From Oenanthe sinensis (Eukaryota > Streptophyta > Magnoliopsida > Apiales > Apiaceae), in contig CM053809.1 in assembly GCA_028671895.1 (NCBI GenBank), positions 37,919,501-37,983,500 of the forward strand: 64,000 nucleotides of DNA, given 5' to 3'. Below the pieces are notes generated by a model that searched no databases, was not told the origin of the DNA, and saw only the letters and a list, made by a program, of their open reading frames with translations. Made by a program: the position numbers and the translations under genes. Within the stretch, counting starts at the first letter, position 1. Each line of letters opens with the position of its first letter. This document shows positions 34,901 through 47,000 of this stretch, one piece after another.

Positions 34901-35600
34901 GGTTACAAGAAAATGGTTTAGATCTAGGTTTAGAGAGTTGAAGAACTGTTTAGAGAAGAGGTTGCAGAGAAAATAGAGGGTTTTTAGGGCGTTTGAATAT
35001 TTGAAGATTAAAGAGAAATAAAGAATGTGAGAGATTTAAGCTGTTTGTATATATATGATGTAAAAAAGATACTGTCAAGAAAGAATTTTAAACGATTTAA
35101 AGTGACAGTTGTCTTCAAGTTCCATTCTTTGACAGTAACTTCTGCGCTAGATATCACAAACACTCTTGACAGTAACATTAGAGATTAGAGAATATATATA
35201 CTAAATGAATAACTCTAATATTAACTGGTGACAGTATGTTATGCGGAGGTTTTAGAAAAATTGTACTGTCAAAGGATATTGATAGTAAGTTTCATTTCCG
35301 CATACTATACTGTCACTATTTCTCAATTCTTTGACAGTAGGTTTCACATGATTCGACAGTAAGTCTTGATCCCGCGAAACATACTGTCAAGGCTTCACAA
35401 CCTTTTGACAGTAAGTTTCACATAATTTTGACAGTAAGTTTCAATCCCGCGAACTATACTGTCAAGACTTATCAAACATGTGACAGTAAGTTTTCACAGA
35501 TTTTGACAGTAACTTGTTACCATATGATAGGTATAGATAAAACATACTGTCAAGAATTTTGACAGTACTTTTTATCAAGTTACTTAAAAATCAATTAGTT
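34901..35600 (-). promoter_or_regulatory. Internal promoter of the Copia extra ORF with a TGACAGT array
   Basis: On the minus strand the ATG at 34900 is preceded by a pyrimidine-rich leader (34905-35030) and a TATA-like run (TATATATACAAAC near 35044-35056). Upstream of that, 35060-35600 holds about 16 copies of TGACAGT or its complement ACTGTCA, most extended as TTGACAGTAAG or ATACTGTCAAG. The layout (repeat array, TATA, leader, ATG) is that of an independent promoter rather than read-through from pol. The array word is shared with the element's LTR. Confidence 0.6.
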
Positions 35601-35722
35601 AACCTCTCAGTTAATTATCATCATGTCTTTTCACTGTGATAGAAATCAAAACACCTCTAGAAGCCATTAATTCACAGTGAAATTCAGTTAACTAACTTTT
35701 TGATCAACTAAACAGAATTACA

Positions 35723-38700
35723 TCAACAGGTCAAATTTAACATACCCAATTCACTCACTAGCCTGTTGAATGTCTTTTCATCCAATGGTTTGGTGAAAAT
35801 GTCTGCAAGTTGCTTCTCTGTGGGCACATAGATTAGCTTGATTGTGCCTTCCTCCACATGCTCTCTAATGAAATGATGTCTGATGTCAATGTGCTTAGTT
35901 TTGGAATGTTGAACAGGATTCTCAGAAATTGCTATGGCACTAGTGTTGTCACAAAAGATAGGAATTCCTTGCAGTGCCAACCCATAGTCCAATAGTTGGT
36001 TCCTCATCCAAAGAAGCTGAGCACAGCAACTACCAGCTGCAATATATTCAGCCTCTGTAGTTGAATTTGACACTGAATGCTGCTTCTTGCTGAACCAAGA
36101 GACCAATCTTTCTCCCAAAAACTGACAGCTTCCTGTTGTACTCTTTCTGTCTATTCTGCACCCTGCATAGTCTGAGTCTGAATATCCAACCAAGTCAAAA
36201 CTAGAATCCTTAGGATACCAAAGGCCTAAGTTTTGAGTGCCTTTTACATATCTGAGAATTCTTTTTACTGCCATTAAATGTGACTCCTTTGGATCAGACT
36301 GAAACCTTGCACACAAACCTGTTGCAAACATTATGTCAGGCCTGCTAGCTGTTAGGTAGAGGAGAGAGCCAATCATTCCTCTATACATCTTGTTGTCCAC
36401 CTTCTTTCCTTTTGGATCCTTGTCAAGTTGAGTTGCTGTTGAGATTGGAGTTTTTGCAGGAGATGAGTCTTCCATATCAAATCTTTTCAAAAGATCTTTA
36501 ACATACTTAGTTTGGCAGACAAATATTCCATCTTCTTTTTGATAGACTTGAAGTCCAAGAAAGAATACTAATTCACCCATCATACTCATCTCATATTTGT
36601 TCTACATTAACTCTGAGAATTTCTTGCATAACTCTTCATTTGTTGAACCAAAGATAATGTCATCAACATATACTTGAACTAGAATGATATCATTTCCATG
36701 CTTTTTGTAGAAAAGAGTTTTATCCACAATCCCTCTTGTAAAGTTATTATCCAGAATAAACTTGGAAAGGGTATCATACCAAGCCCTTAGTGCTTGCTTT
36801 AGACCATACAATGCCTTGAGTAGTCTGTATAAAAAGTTTTTTCATCTTTGGGTCTTCAAAGCCTGAAGGCTGTTCAACATACACTTCTTCTTCTAACTCT
36901 CCATTGAGGAAATCACTCTTAACATCCATTTGAAAAACCTTGAAGTTGTTGAATGCAGCAAAAGCCAAAAAGATTCTTATTGCCTCAAGTCTGGCAACAT
37001 GAGCAAATGTTTCATCATAATCAATCCCTTCCTGTTGACAGTAGCCTTTTGCTACCAGCCTTGCTTTGTTTCTTGTGACAGTTCCACAGTCATCCATCTT
37101 GTTCCTATAAACCCATTTGGTGCTTATAATGGATTTGTTCTTTGGCCTAGGCACCAACTCCCAAACACAGCTTCTTTCAAATTGATTCAGCTCATCTTGC
37201 ATAACATTAATCCAATCTGGATCAGCCAAAGCTTCTTCTAGAGTTTTAGGTTCTGTTTGAGATAGAAAACAAGAGTACATGCATTCATTGGCAACATTTC
37301 TTCTTGTTTTGACTCCAGTTCCTGGATCACCAATAATTAAATCATTAGTGTGATCTCTGTTCCATTTAGTTCCTCTTAAAGAGTCACTAGAGTCTTCAGC
37401 ATTTTGTTGATTGACAACATCTTTTGCTCTTGCACTGTTGACAACATCAATTTCCTCATCATCTATCTCTTGTTTGATAACTAAAGCTTCCTCATCAAAC
37501 TCAAATTCAACCTTTTTGAACAATGGATTCTGAACCTTCTTTAGAATGGATGGTTTGACAGTATGTATGACTTCTTCTTCTTCAACATGTTTCTTTCCAG
37601 ATTTCTTCTCATAGTTAAAACCTATACCTACCTTTTGATTTTCAGTATTATTATCATGGTAAGATTTTAACAGAGAGGAGGAATTCTTATATGCCTTGAT
37701 TTTTAGCTCATTTTCAGAAATCTGTTTTCTAAGAAATTCCTCAATCTGAGAAGCACACACAATCTTGTTCTTAAGAATCTCATTTTCTTGTTGTAAGGAC
37801 TCAAAAGCATTCTGTTTTAGTTCTAATTCATGATTCCTAATTTTCAACAACTCATTAGCACTGGACAATTTAGTTATTTCCTCATTAGCAGCTAACATGC
37901 TTGTATGAATATTAAAAATTTCAGAACTTAGACTTTCAACAGTTTTCTTATACTGAGATGTAGTCATATCAACAGTAGTAAGAAAAGGTACCTGACTTGA
38001 TGAAGAAGATGAACCTTCTCCTGAGTTTGCCATGAGAGCAAGATTCCCATATTCTTCTTCTTCTTCATCTGAATCTTCCCAACACTTTCCTTCAGCCACA
38101 AAGGCTCTTCCTTGTTGCTTTTTCAACAGGGCTTCATACTTTGCTTTGAGTTCCTCATAGTCATTGTCATTTCTTCTCACTTGTTTTGGCTTCTTGCATT
38201 CAGTTGCAAAATGCCCCATTTCATTGCAGTTGTAACACCTTATTTTGGATCTGTCCACCATACCTGTTTTGTATCCACCTTTGCCACTTCCTCCAGGTTT
38301 TGAGAAATTTGGTTTGTTGAACCTGGAGCTTTGTCCTCTGGGTTTGAAAACTTTGTTCTTCTTGAATCTCAAGTTGGAGAAATTTCTTGCCATGTAGGCC
38401 ATTGTTTTGTTATCCATGTTGTCCAGTGCCTCCAAAGTGTAGAACTCATCTTCTTCACCATCCTTGAGTTCCAAAGTCACACTTTCATCTTCATCTGTGA
38501 TTTCTTCAATCTTGATTTGCTGTTGATGTTGAGATTCCTTGAGCTGCATCACCTGTGGATCTTGAGCTACTAAAGCATTTGATGTGTTGACCATTTTTCC
38601 TCTTTGACCAGCTTGAATGGCTCTCTTCTATAGCAACTCTAGCTCATAGGTTTTGAGTATGCCATATAAAGTTTCAAGAGAAACTTTTGATAAATCCCTT

Positions 38701-39293
38701 CCTTCTCTTATGGCAGAAACCTTGTGCTCTAGGTGGTCAGGAAGTGTCAACATGAATTTCATGTTTACCTCCTTTTTGTCATAAAAATTTCCATGCAGCT
38801 GCAAGTCATTTATCAACCTGTTAAACCTCTCAAACATCTCAGTCAACCCTTCACTTGGTTTAGCCATGAAAGCTTCATACTGAGACACCAGAATTTGTCT
38901 TTGATTTTCTTTTACTTTTTCTGTCCCTTCACAGAGTATCTCAATGGTTTCCCATGTTTGCTTTGCACTAGTGCAGTTGACAATGTTGTTGTGCATGACA
39001 TTGTCAAGTGCCTCAATGATGATGAATTGAAGGCAATCATCCAGAGACACTTTTTCTCTTTCAGTGTCATTGTACTCTGAAACTTTTTTAGGAACCCAGT
39101 AGGCTGGTATTGTTTCACCATCTACTGTAGTTTCAGGTACATATGTCTGGGGAATGAAATGACCATTTTCCAGTATTCCAGGATAAAGAGGATTGGCTGT
39201 TTTTATGAATAACATCATTTTTCGTTTCCAAAAGTTGTAATGTTCTTTGTCAAATGTGGGTATTTTTATGCTGCTTACTTTCTGTGCACTCAT
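35723..39293 (-). pseudogene. Ty1/Copia gag-pol with internal deletion and three frame breaks
   Basis: Gag starts at ATG 39293 (KIPTFDKEHYNFWKRKMMLF, the Copia gag core). An amber stop at 38635-38637 interrupts it, and it continues in frame with a CCHC knuckle (CYNCNEMGHFATEC) and a long coiled-coil-like extension. The protein then passes directly into the linker before reverse transcriptase (EPKTLEEALADPDWINVMQ). Protease and integrase are absent, yet the frame is open across the join. RT continues to about 36800, where a frameshift occurs. The YVDD box lies in the next frame (36811-36602), and a second in-frame stop (36599-36601) precedes the RNase H part, which ends at 35723. With three breaks and no PR/IN it is non-autonomous and non-coding as it stands. 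Confidence 0.88.
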
Positions 39294-39330
39294 TTTTAGA
39301 TCTTTTCAGATTATGTATATCTAATCTGCC

Positions 39331-39342
39331 GCTCTGATACCA
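39331..39342 (-). other. Primer binding site of the Copia element
   Basis: TGGTATCAGAGC on the minus strand, two bases inside the 5' LTR, is complementary to the 3' end of plant initiator tRNA-Met, the usual primer of Copia elements. It proves the orientation of the element. Confidence 0.92.
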
Positions 39343-39344
39343 GT

Positions 39345-40523
39345 TGTTAGACAATATGAGTGTTGCAGAAGGGGGGGTTGAATGCAACTTGATAATTTAT
39401 CCCTTTTTGCTAACAACAAAACAAAAGAGATAATACCAAGTACTAATGCGAACAACAGTAAGTAGATTAAAACACAAGTTGATATACTTCAAAAATTAAT
39501 TTTATTAATTTTTGTTGCTACAACTGTCTGGAAGATATTTCCAACTTCAATAGAAACAATAACAAAAGAATGCTAAGGTTTTCTATGCTTGAGAAAAGTT
39601 AAGCTCAGTTGCATAAGGAAAAGTGTTTGTGAGATATCTGTTTTTATATTGAAACACACACTTCACTTACAAGTTTGCTTTCCCTTTTTTCCTGGACAAT
39701 ACTTGAAATAGAAACTACATTTTTTCTTCTCAAGTCTGTCTTAATTCCATATGTAGATAAAGTTGCTCTGAGATGATTTGACATTCTTGACTCCACGAGC
39801 ATGCTTCACCTTTATGATTACTTTATCTCAAGTTGCAGTAGTAGTCTTGATAGACTAGGTTGAATTGTCAAGATCAATCCATGAAAGACCTTTACCTAGT
39901 TTGCTTCTTGAAATAGACTGTCAGCTTCACCAAAAGGTTATTGTCAACCTTTTGCTTCTCTTTGGTGACAGTAACTTCGTCTCCGCATATGTTGCTGTCG
40001 ATCCTGATATTCTTCTGAAACATACTGTCATCTAAAGTTGCTGTCAAGGATCCCGCAAAACATACTGTCGACTATCCTGATAAACATGCTGTCGAACAAA
40101 GTTGCTGTCAATTCTTCCGCCAAACATACTGTCAACTCTTTCCGCCAAAGCTACTGTCAGAAAACTTGCTGTCTTTGATTCTTCAATCTCCGCCAAGTTT
40201 ACTGTCAAGAAATAGTTGCTGTCGTCTGTTCCAAAAGATGTTGTCACTTGAAACATGCTGTCGTAGGCTTCAGATTGCAGAATGTTACTGTCAATAATTT
40301 GATCCATGCTGTGCATGAACACTGTGTGAACTTCTACTTCATAGATCATTTTATTACATTTGTACATGACAGTAACTATCTAAACATGCTGTCACCTACT
40401 TGGCTTAGGAACATACTGTTACAAGTGACAATTAAAACATACTGTCATGTTTTACTTAGTTAATTTCTAATTAATCTAAGTAATTATTAGTTGATTACAT
40501 TGATAGTACCACAATCCCTAACA
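39345..40523 (-). mobile_element. 5' LTR of the minus-strand Copia element, 1,179 bp
   Basis: On the minus strand it starts TGTTAGGGATTGTGGTACTA at 40523 and ends TTGTCTAACA at 39345, next to the primer binding site. It contains many TACTGTCA/TGACAGTA words between 39910 and 40450. The base right after it on the plus strand is GAGTT, probably one half of the 5-bp target duplication. No matching 3' LTR exists at the other end of the element. Confidence 0.85.
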
Positions 40524-40934
40524 GAGTTGCATTCAACCCCCCCTTCTGCAACACTCTTTTCGTTTAACAACTAAAAATAATTGCAAAACAAACAAAAAAA
40601 ATTACATAATATACAAAAAAGTATAGAATACAAATTACAGAACACTTATACTGAATAGTGTTATGTAATTTAATGTTCATTAGTTACTCAAATAAGGAGT
40701 TAATCGCTGATGTTTACTCTATATATATCAGTAAAATTACAGAACACTATTCATTATTAGTGTTCTATATTTTTACAGAACACTAATACTGAATAGTGTT
40801 CTGTAATTATTTTTGGTGTTCTATGATTTTTTGTATGTTATGTAGTCTTTTATAATTGTGTGTTAATTAAATTCTTATAAAATAGTAATTGGTTCTTCAG
40901 TTACTCAAATAAGGGAGTTCCTCATTGAACCTAA

Positions 40935-40969
<35 letters not shown>

Positions 40970-40972
<3 letters not shown>

Positions 40973-41605
40973 ATACTCAAATAGAAAATAACTTAAATAA
41001 GAAATAGAAAACCTTATCCTTGTACCTGCGGCACCCACACATAAATTAAATACACCCTCACACATACAATATCATCTATTCTCCACCATTTTAATTTGAT
41101 TTTTCCCGTCAATTGACTAAGTTTTTTTTCAAATCTAACTTCACCACATTTTTCTTTATCTCTCAACGATCAGTTTTCATACTAAATTATATTTCGGCGA
41201 ATATAATTTATAACTAAAATAAATTCGTCACTTATCAGATCCGAACTTCAATCACTAAATTATATTACAGAAACCACTAATTTGTATTATAGAAATCACT
41301 AAATTACATATCCTGGGTTCACAAAAAATAATGGAGATCGCCGGAAAAATAAAAGTCATCGGAATATAGCACATATGATATGCAAATTGATTGTTGGGAG
41401 ATGGAGAAAAATGTAGTGAAATTAAATTTAAAAAAAAGTTTACTAATTAACGGGAAAAATCAAACTAAAAACGGAGAGATTATGTGTGCGAGAGCCTATT
41501 TAGTTAGTGTGCGAGTGCCCCTTCCTTGCCTTTAGATTAGATTGAATATGTGATTGAGATCTTAATTTCTATTTCCTATTCTAAGTTATTTTCTATTTGA
41601 TTATT

Positions 41606-41608
<3 letters not shown>
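40970..41608. mobile_element. TIR element B, copy 2
   Basis: Second copy of the element at 32752-33397, created by the large direct duplication rather than by transposition, as the flanks are duplicated too. Confidence 0.6.

Positions 41609-41681
<73 letters not shown>
41609..41681. repeat. (TA)n microsatellite
   Basis: About 36 TA units between elements B and C. The equivalent array in copy 1 (33396-33410) has about 7. Confidence 0.95.
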
Positions 41682-41687
<6 letters not shown>

Positions 41688-42690
41688 TATTCAAATGAGA
41701 AATAATTTAAATAAGAAATGAGAAAATGTCCAAGCCCATTTAAAACCAGGGGTGCACACGTGAGCAGCTCCCAAACCCCCGCGACCCTTTGCTTCCCCGC
41801 TGTTAGTATTTTTTTTCTTGTCTTCTTTTTTTATTTTGCTAACGTTTGCTTTTATTATTTAAAATTTATATTTTTAATCTCTAATCATGAATATAATAGA
41901 GTATATTTTTATTACAAAAATTATACTATAAAAATCTGTAATTATTTTACATAAATTAGTAATTAATATTATAGAAATTAGTATTTAATATTACAAAAAT
42001 CAGTATTTAATATTATTTTTTTATTATTTAAAATTTATTTTTTTAATTTTAAATAATAAATATAATAGAATATAATTTTATTAGGGAAATTATATTACAG
42101 AAATCAGTATTTAATATTACAGAAATCATTATTTAATATTACAGAAATTAGTATTTAATAGTATATTTTTATTATTTAAAATTTATGTTTTTAATATTAA
42201 TAATAAATATAATATAATATGTTTTTATTATGGAAATTATATTACATAAATCAGTAATTAATATTACAAAAATCAATATTTAATATAATAGAAATCACTA
42301 AATTATATTAAAGAAATCAGCAATTAATATTACACAAATCAATATTTAATATTACAGTAATCACTAACTTATATACAGTAGGTTCACCTAAAATAATATA
42401 GCTTACCGGAAAAATAAATTTCGCTAGAATATAATATATATGATATGAAAATTGATCTTTGGGAGATGAAGAAAAATGTGATGAAATTAGATTTGAAAAA
42501 AAGTTCACCAATTAGCGGGAAATTTAAATTTAAAACGAACGGGATTAAGTAGATTGTGTATGTGAGAGTGCATTTAATTTGTGTGTGGTTGCACCTTGGG
42601 ACCATTAGATTAAAATGGAATATGTAGTTAAGATCTAATTTTGTATTTATAATTTTAAGTTATTTCTCATTTGATCATTAGCCTATATAT
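41682..42690. mobile_element. TIR element C, full copy
   Basis: Left end TCTTATTCAAATGAGAAATA and reversed right end ATCAAATGAGAAATAACTTA form the terminal inverted repeat. TA runs border both sides. About 1 kb with an AT-rich interior of repeated AATCAGTATTTAATATTA units and no transposase. Confidence 0.6.
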
Positions 42691-42706
42691 ATATATATAT
42701 ATATAT

Positions 42707-44076
42707 AAATGAGAAAAGAGTATCTAAAGTACACAGTAGAGAAGTTCTATATTAGTGTGGCTTAAAACTAAATAAATAAATAATTATTTAAACGATCCAA
42801 CTGTACAGATGTTAATTTCATATCAAAACAAATCAATGTATATATTTTCATATAATTTATTAACTTGAAACTATAAATTTATAACAATAAGATTATAATA
42901 GATCTATGTCGTTCAATATATATAATGAAATAATACTATTATAAAAGTGATAATTCACTATTTTAAATTTAATGAAAATTTGTATATATTGTTATTTTGG
43001 TATAAATATTTCATCCATATGGTTGGAAAAGATGAATAAAATACATGATTTATGACGCACTGATAAAAAACTTCTGAATTATTTCCACGTATATCATACT
43101 TTTCTCTTGCAGTGACCATTTGAGTTGAAAGTTCTTTCAGTAATACATGGACCGAGTAGAGAAAGGGGGTTGATAGCGCACTTGAGAAACTCTACATTTC
43201 ATTTTTGTGTAATCAACCAGGATATGATGATGCCCCAGGCTCAAGGTTAACATACGAAGAGTCGGTCAGATAACAAAGATATTTTTTGTAATTAGTTAGT
43301 GGACCATGCAGGCTGATGCATGCCATTCATCAGCTCCTCCAGCCGTCCAGCGCTGCCCTGCTCCGGAAGACCTCTCTCTCCCCATTTATCGAAGTGTGGC
43401 AATATCAAAACAAGTGATATTGCAGAATGATAACTAATCAATTTTATGTTTTGATCCAACCAGGTACTGCAAGTGCTTTGATTAGCAAAAAATTGAAGAA
43501 AAACAAATTGAGCCATAAACTCGTATCATTTCATAATTAAGATTGGCAAAATTTAGAAGTACAGAATTCAAAAGTCCTTGCCCATATCCATCAACCTGCA
43601 TCTGTTCCATGCACAATATTATTACAATTTCTTTATTAACCACAGCTGCTTTTTCATTTCTCTTTTTTTTGTTTTCCCCTCCATTACAAACCACATACGA
43701 ATTGAACCCCTATGTATGCTTTTTATATATATATTCAAATTTAAACAATTATCTGTTTAAAAACAAACTGTCTATATTTAACATGCACTATACAACTACT
43801 CCCATGTAAATACTACAACTCACGCAGTGCCGCCTTGAGAAGAAAAAAAAATCTAACATATTCCAAGCTCCAAATTACAAGAGAAAAAGCATATCATCCA
43901 TTGCATATCAAGCAAATAAGGTCTTAGTGTGGGATGTCCTAGTAAAGCATGATACCGTTCCAATCCACCTCCTCTCCATCCAGGCAACTCTCAAAACTGT
44001 GTCAATCCAGTCCAAAGATGACCAAATAATTCAGCCACTCAAACGCTGCACATTGTAAAAGAAAAACATAACACCT
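42707..44076. other. Intergenic region downstream of the VAL-like gene
   Basis: No gene is supported. The 3' untranslated region of the VAL-like gene presumably occupies the right end (about 43850-44076 on the minus strand). The ORFs at 43292-43809 have no recognisable similarity. Confidence 0.45.
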
Positions 44077-47000
44077 TCATGACGGGTCAGTGCCATTTTG
44101 AAACGGTTCAGAAAGCTTGTCATCACTTTCTGGGTCCTTCCCCTGAACCTCCAGGGCTACAGATTGGTCCTGATGAGGCTGTCTCTCACTCTCTGTTGCG
44201 GCTTCTGGCAGGGCTTGTGATCCTGAACTTGTCTGATGTTCAGATACTAAGCTAGTAAGACCAGTCTGCTTCAGATATGTCTCCAAAGGCCGGGTAGCTA
44301 CTTGGAGAAGGCTCACCATGCTTACTCGAGTTGACTTGATGGGGATGTCCTCCCCAGGGTGACAATTCAAGTCTAATTCATCTGCACCAGTATCAATAAC
44401 CTTTCCAGGTTTATCGTTTCTTTGATCCACAGCCTGCGGCTCACTTCCTGATCTACTTTTATCATCTAAAAGATTAATTAGAGACCTCCCTTGCCCAGAA
44501 GTGCTGTCTACTTCCACTTCTTCTTTAGGACCCCATATAAATTGATTCCTCTGAGCAATTTCTGCTTCTAAGTCTGATTGACGCTTCTTTTTACGCAACA
44601 TTAGGGTCTTGAAACGGCGTTTAACTGTCATGCATACATTGCATGTGCATGTAGGCTTGTGTTTTCCTTTGCCGCTAGGAGGCTGAATGCATACAATGCA
44701 AGAGCAACCAGGGCGATGTCTAGGATGTCTTGTTGTGGTAGCAACTGGACCGCTCACATTATCTTGACCAGAGCTACTAGCCAAGATACCTGGGGTGTTA
44801 GAATCAAGCTCCTGTGTTGGCATCTGAATAAAATCTGCAATTCTCCGTCTTTTGAAATCTATTAATCAACAGAAAACTGAAGTAAGAATTTCGAAGTTTG
44901 TAAATAAAGTAATACATCATTAAGACCAAATTTCAGCAAGGAAGAATTGAAGAAAATGATGTTCAAGGACTCCTGAGCAGATAATGGGCTTGTATGCAAT
45001 GAACAATTCAAGCTAATTTTATGAAGAACGAATATATGTGACAACTATTCAAGAACAGGCTACCCCAAGAAGTAACTACCAATCTCTCTATGATTATTAA
45101 CAAGGTTAGCTACACGAGCTTGTAAATAAAAGACAGTTCAAGCTTATATTTTATAGGTTTTACTAGGTTATGTAAGGCTGATTTCGATATGTTTGATTTC
45201 AGATATATAGCTCATTAGTTGAGCAGAGGTTTTAATCTCTGGTATGAAGGGAAGGGAAATATCTTATATGTATAGACTTTAATATTTCAAACTGGTCAAC
45301 ACACGAGCTCTAACAAGTTTGCAAGTTTGTTCCATGTGCGTCTCTATTGATGAGGGTCAAAATTCAACATCAAAACTTAGTCAATTTAACTCTGCATCAC
45401 TGGTATTAATTCAGCTTAATATGACTCACAAGACAATGTATTACCCTACAATTACCAGAAAAAAAAAAGATTCTTGGAATGCAGAATATACTATATCAAT
45501 CTACAGAAATATTAAGCTGGACCCTTTTGTTCTGTTTTCTAGTCAAGTCACTGATCCCGCCAGCGGAAGCTATTTCAACTACATAAGCTATATTTCTTCG
45601 AAAAGCCAATCAGTAGACATTAAGTTAGCAAATAACTAATATTATAACTGATGTCAGACTAATCTTAATCCCTAAATCATCATTATGAAAAATAAGCCTC
45701 TTCAGTACCAATAATTTTAAGAACTCCAATTCACAAGCATCACATATTAAGTACAAAATTGAACAGGTATTTTACATATGTACATATCATTGGGTGATAC
45801 ATGAAAAGATATAAACTGATGCTATACCATTGTTCAGTTTGAGAAGGTGCTCAAGTTCCAAGGGGCTCAATTCATCTGGTGCAGAACATGAACATCTGAA
45901 GACATAAATTAAATTAGCATGCAGTGATATCTACTACTGTGTGGATTAAATTCGGATCCGCAATCCTCATACAACAGTACTTACCTGCTGCGATCCCAAA
46001 CATTATCCTGACATCTCCATGTGGGAGGAAGAAGAAAATCAGATGGCAACCTTCGCCACTTAAAGCAACAATCGCATGTTGTCCATTGCTCTTGCTCCCT
46101 GTATCAAGTCCGCAATTGACTATTATCTTAACTAATCAATGGAGGCCCATAGAAAACCGAAGTTTCTTAAATTAGGATATATAGAAGTGTTACCCAGATG
46201 ACCGGGCAGTAAAAATGCTCCTCTTTCCCAAAACAGGTGGTGCCTGCATAGTAAAACATTGAAGCATTAGTCAAGGTATCAGCTTAAATACAAAGTAGAT
46301 ATTTCTGATATAGAGTTTGCAGATCATTTGTATTTCCCTAAAACAGGTTCCTTCGGGAGTTCGCAACAGCCAACACAAAATGAACGACTATGGCCCATAA
46401 ACTGCCGCAGGAGGCCTGCGACCTAATTTATTAGACCATGGGAGTTTTCAAGTTCTCTATCAGGCTTCCATACCCCAATTTGAATTAACCGAATATTAAG
46501 TGATGTAAAAAAATATTATTAAATTACAAGATTATGGCCATTTTCAATAATTCCCCCCTTCTATTAATTAAAACATTTCGTCCATCCATTCTTCAAGAAT
46601 TTTTGTATAGCTTCTAAAAAAGAACAAAATTTATGGAATTCTAGTTGTAGAAGAAATATATTAGCAGAAAGAGAGTAGAAGGTTTCTTAGGGTGTGTTTG
46701 GGATTGCTGTTGCAGACATCAACAATAGCTTATTTATGAAAAAGCAAGTAAAAAACTGTTGGTAAATTTTAAAAGCAGCTTTCTGGAAAAGTGCTTTTGG
46801 TCTAAAAGCTGCTTTTAGAGAAAGCATGTCCCCCCATGCTTTTGAAAAAAAACTGCTTTTCAACTTTTGCAGGAAGTAACTACATTTTTCACTATCAAAC
46901 CATCCCAGAAACATTATTTTTTTATATTATATCTTAAAATATAAACAAATAAAAAAAAATACCAAACAATCATCTGATTTTTCTGACAACACTTTTTCAA

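Larger units (their letters stand above)
40524..42463. repeat. Large direct repeat, copy 2
   Basis: Near-identical to 32255-34190. It starts inside the last 46 bp of a plus-strand LTR (GAGTTGCATTC...GTTTAACA followed by ACTAAAAATAATTGC), although the rest of that LTR is absent here. The sequence continues past the equivalent of the copy 1 break, so this copy carries the complete TIR element C. Confidence 0.9.

Noticed and set aside
43100..43400. Possible microRNA precursor (mixed-composition, non-repetitive stretch)
   Set aside because: No long foldback containing a recognisable plant miRNA sequence could be found by reading.
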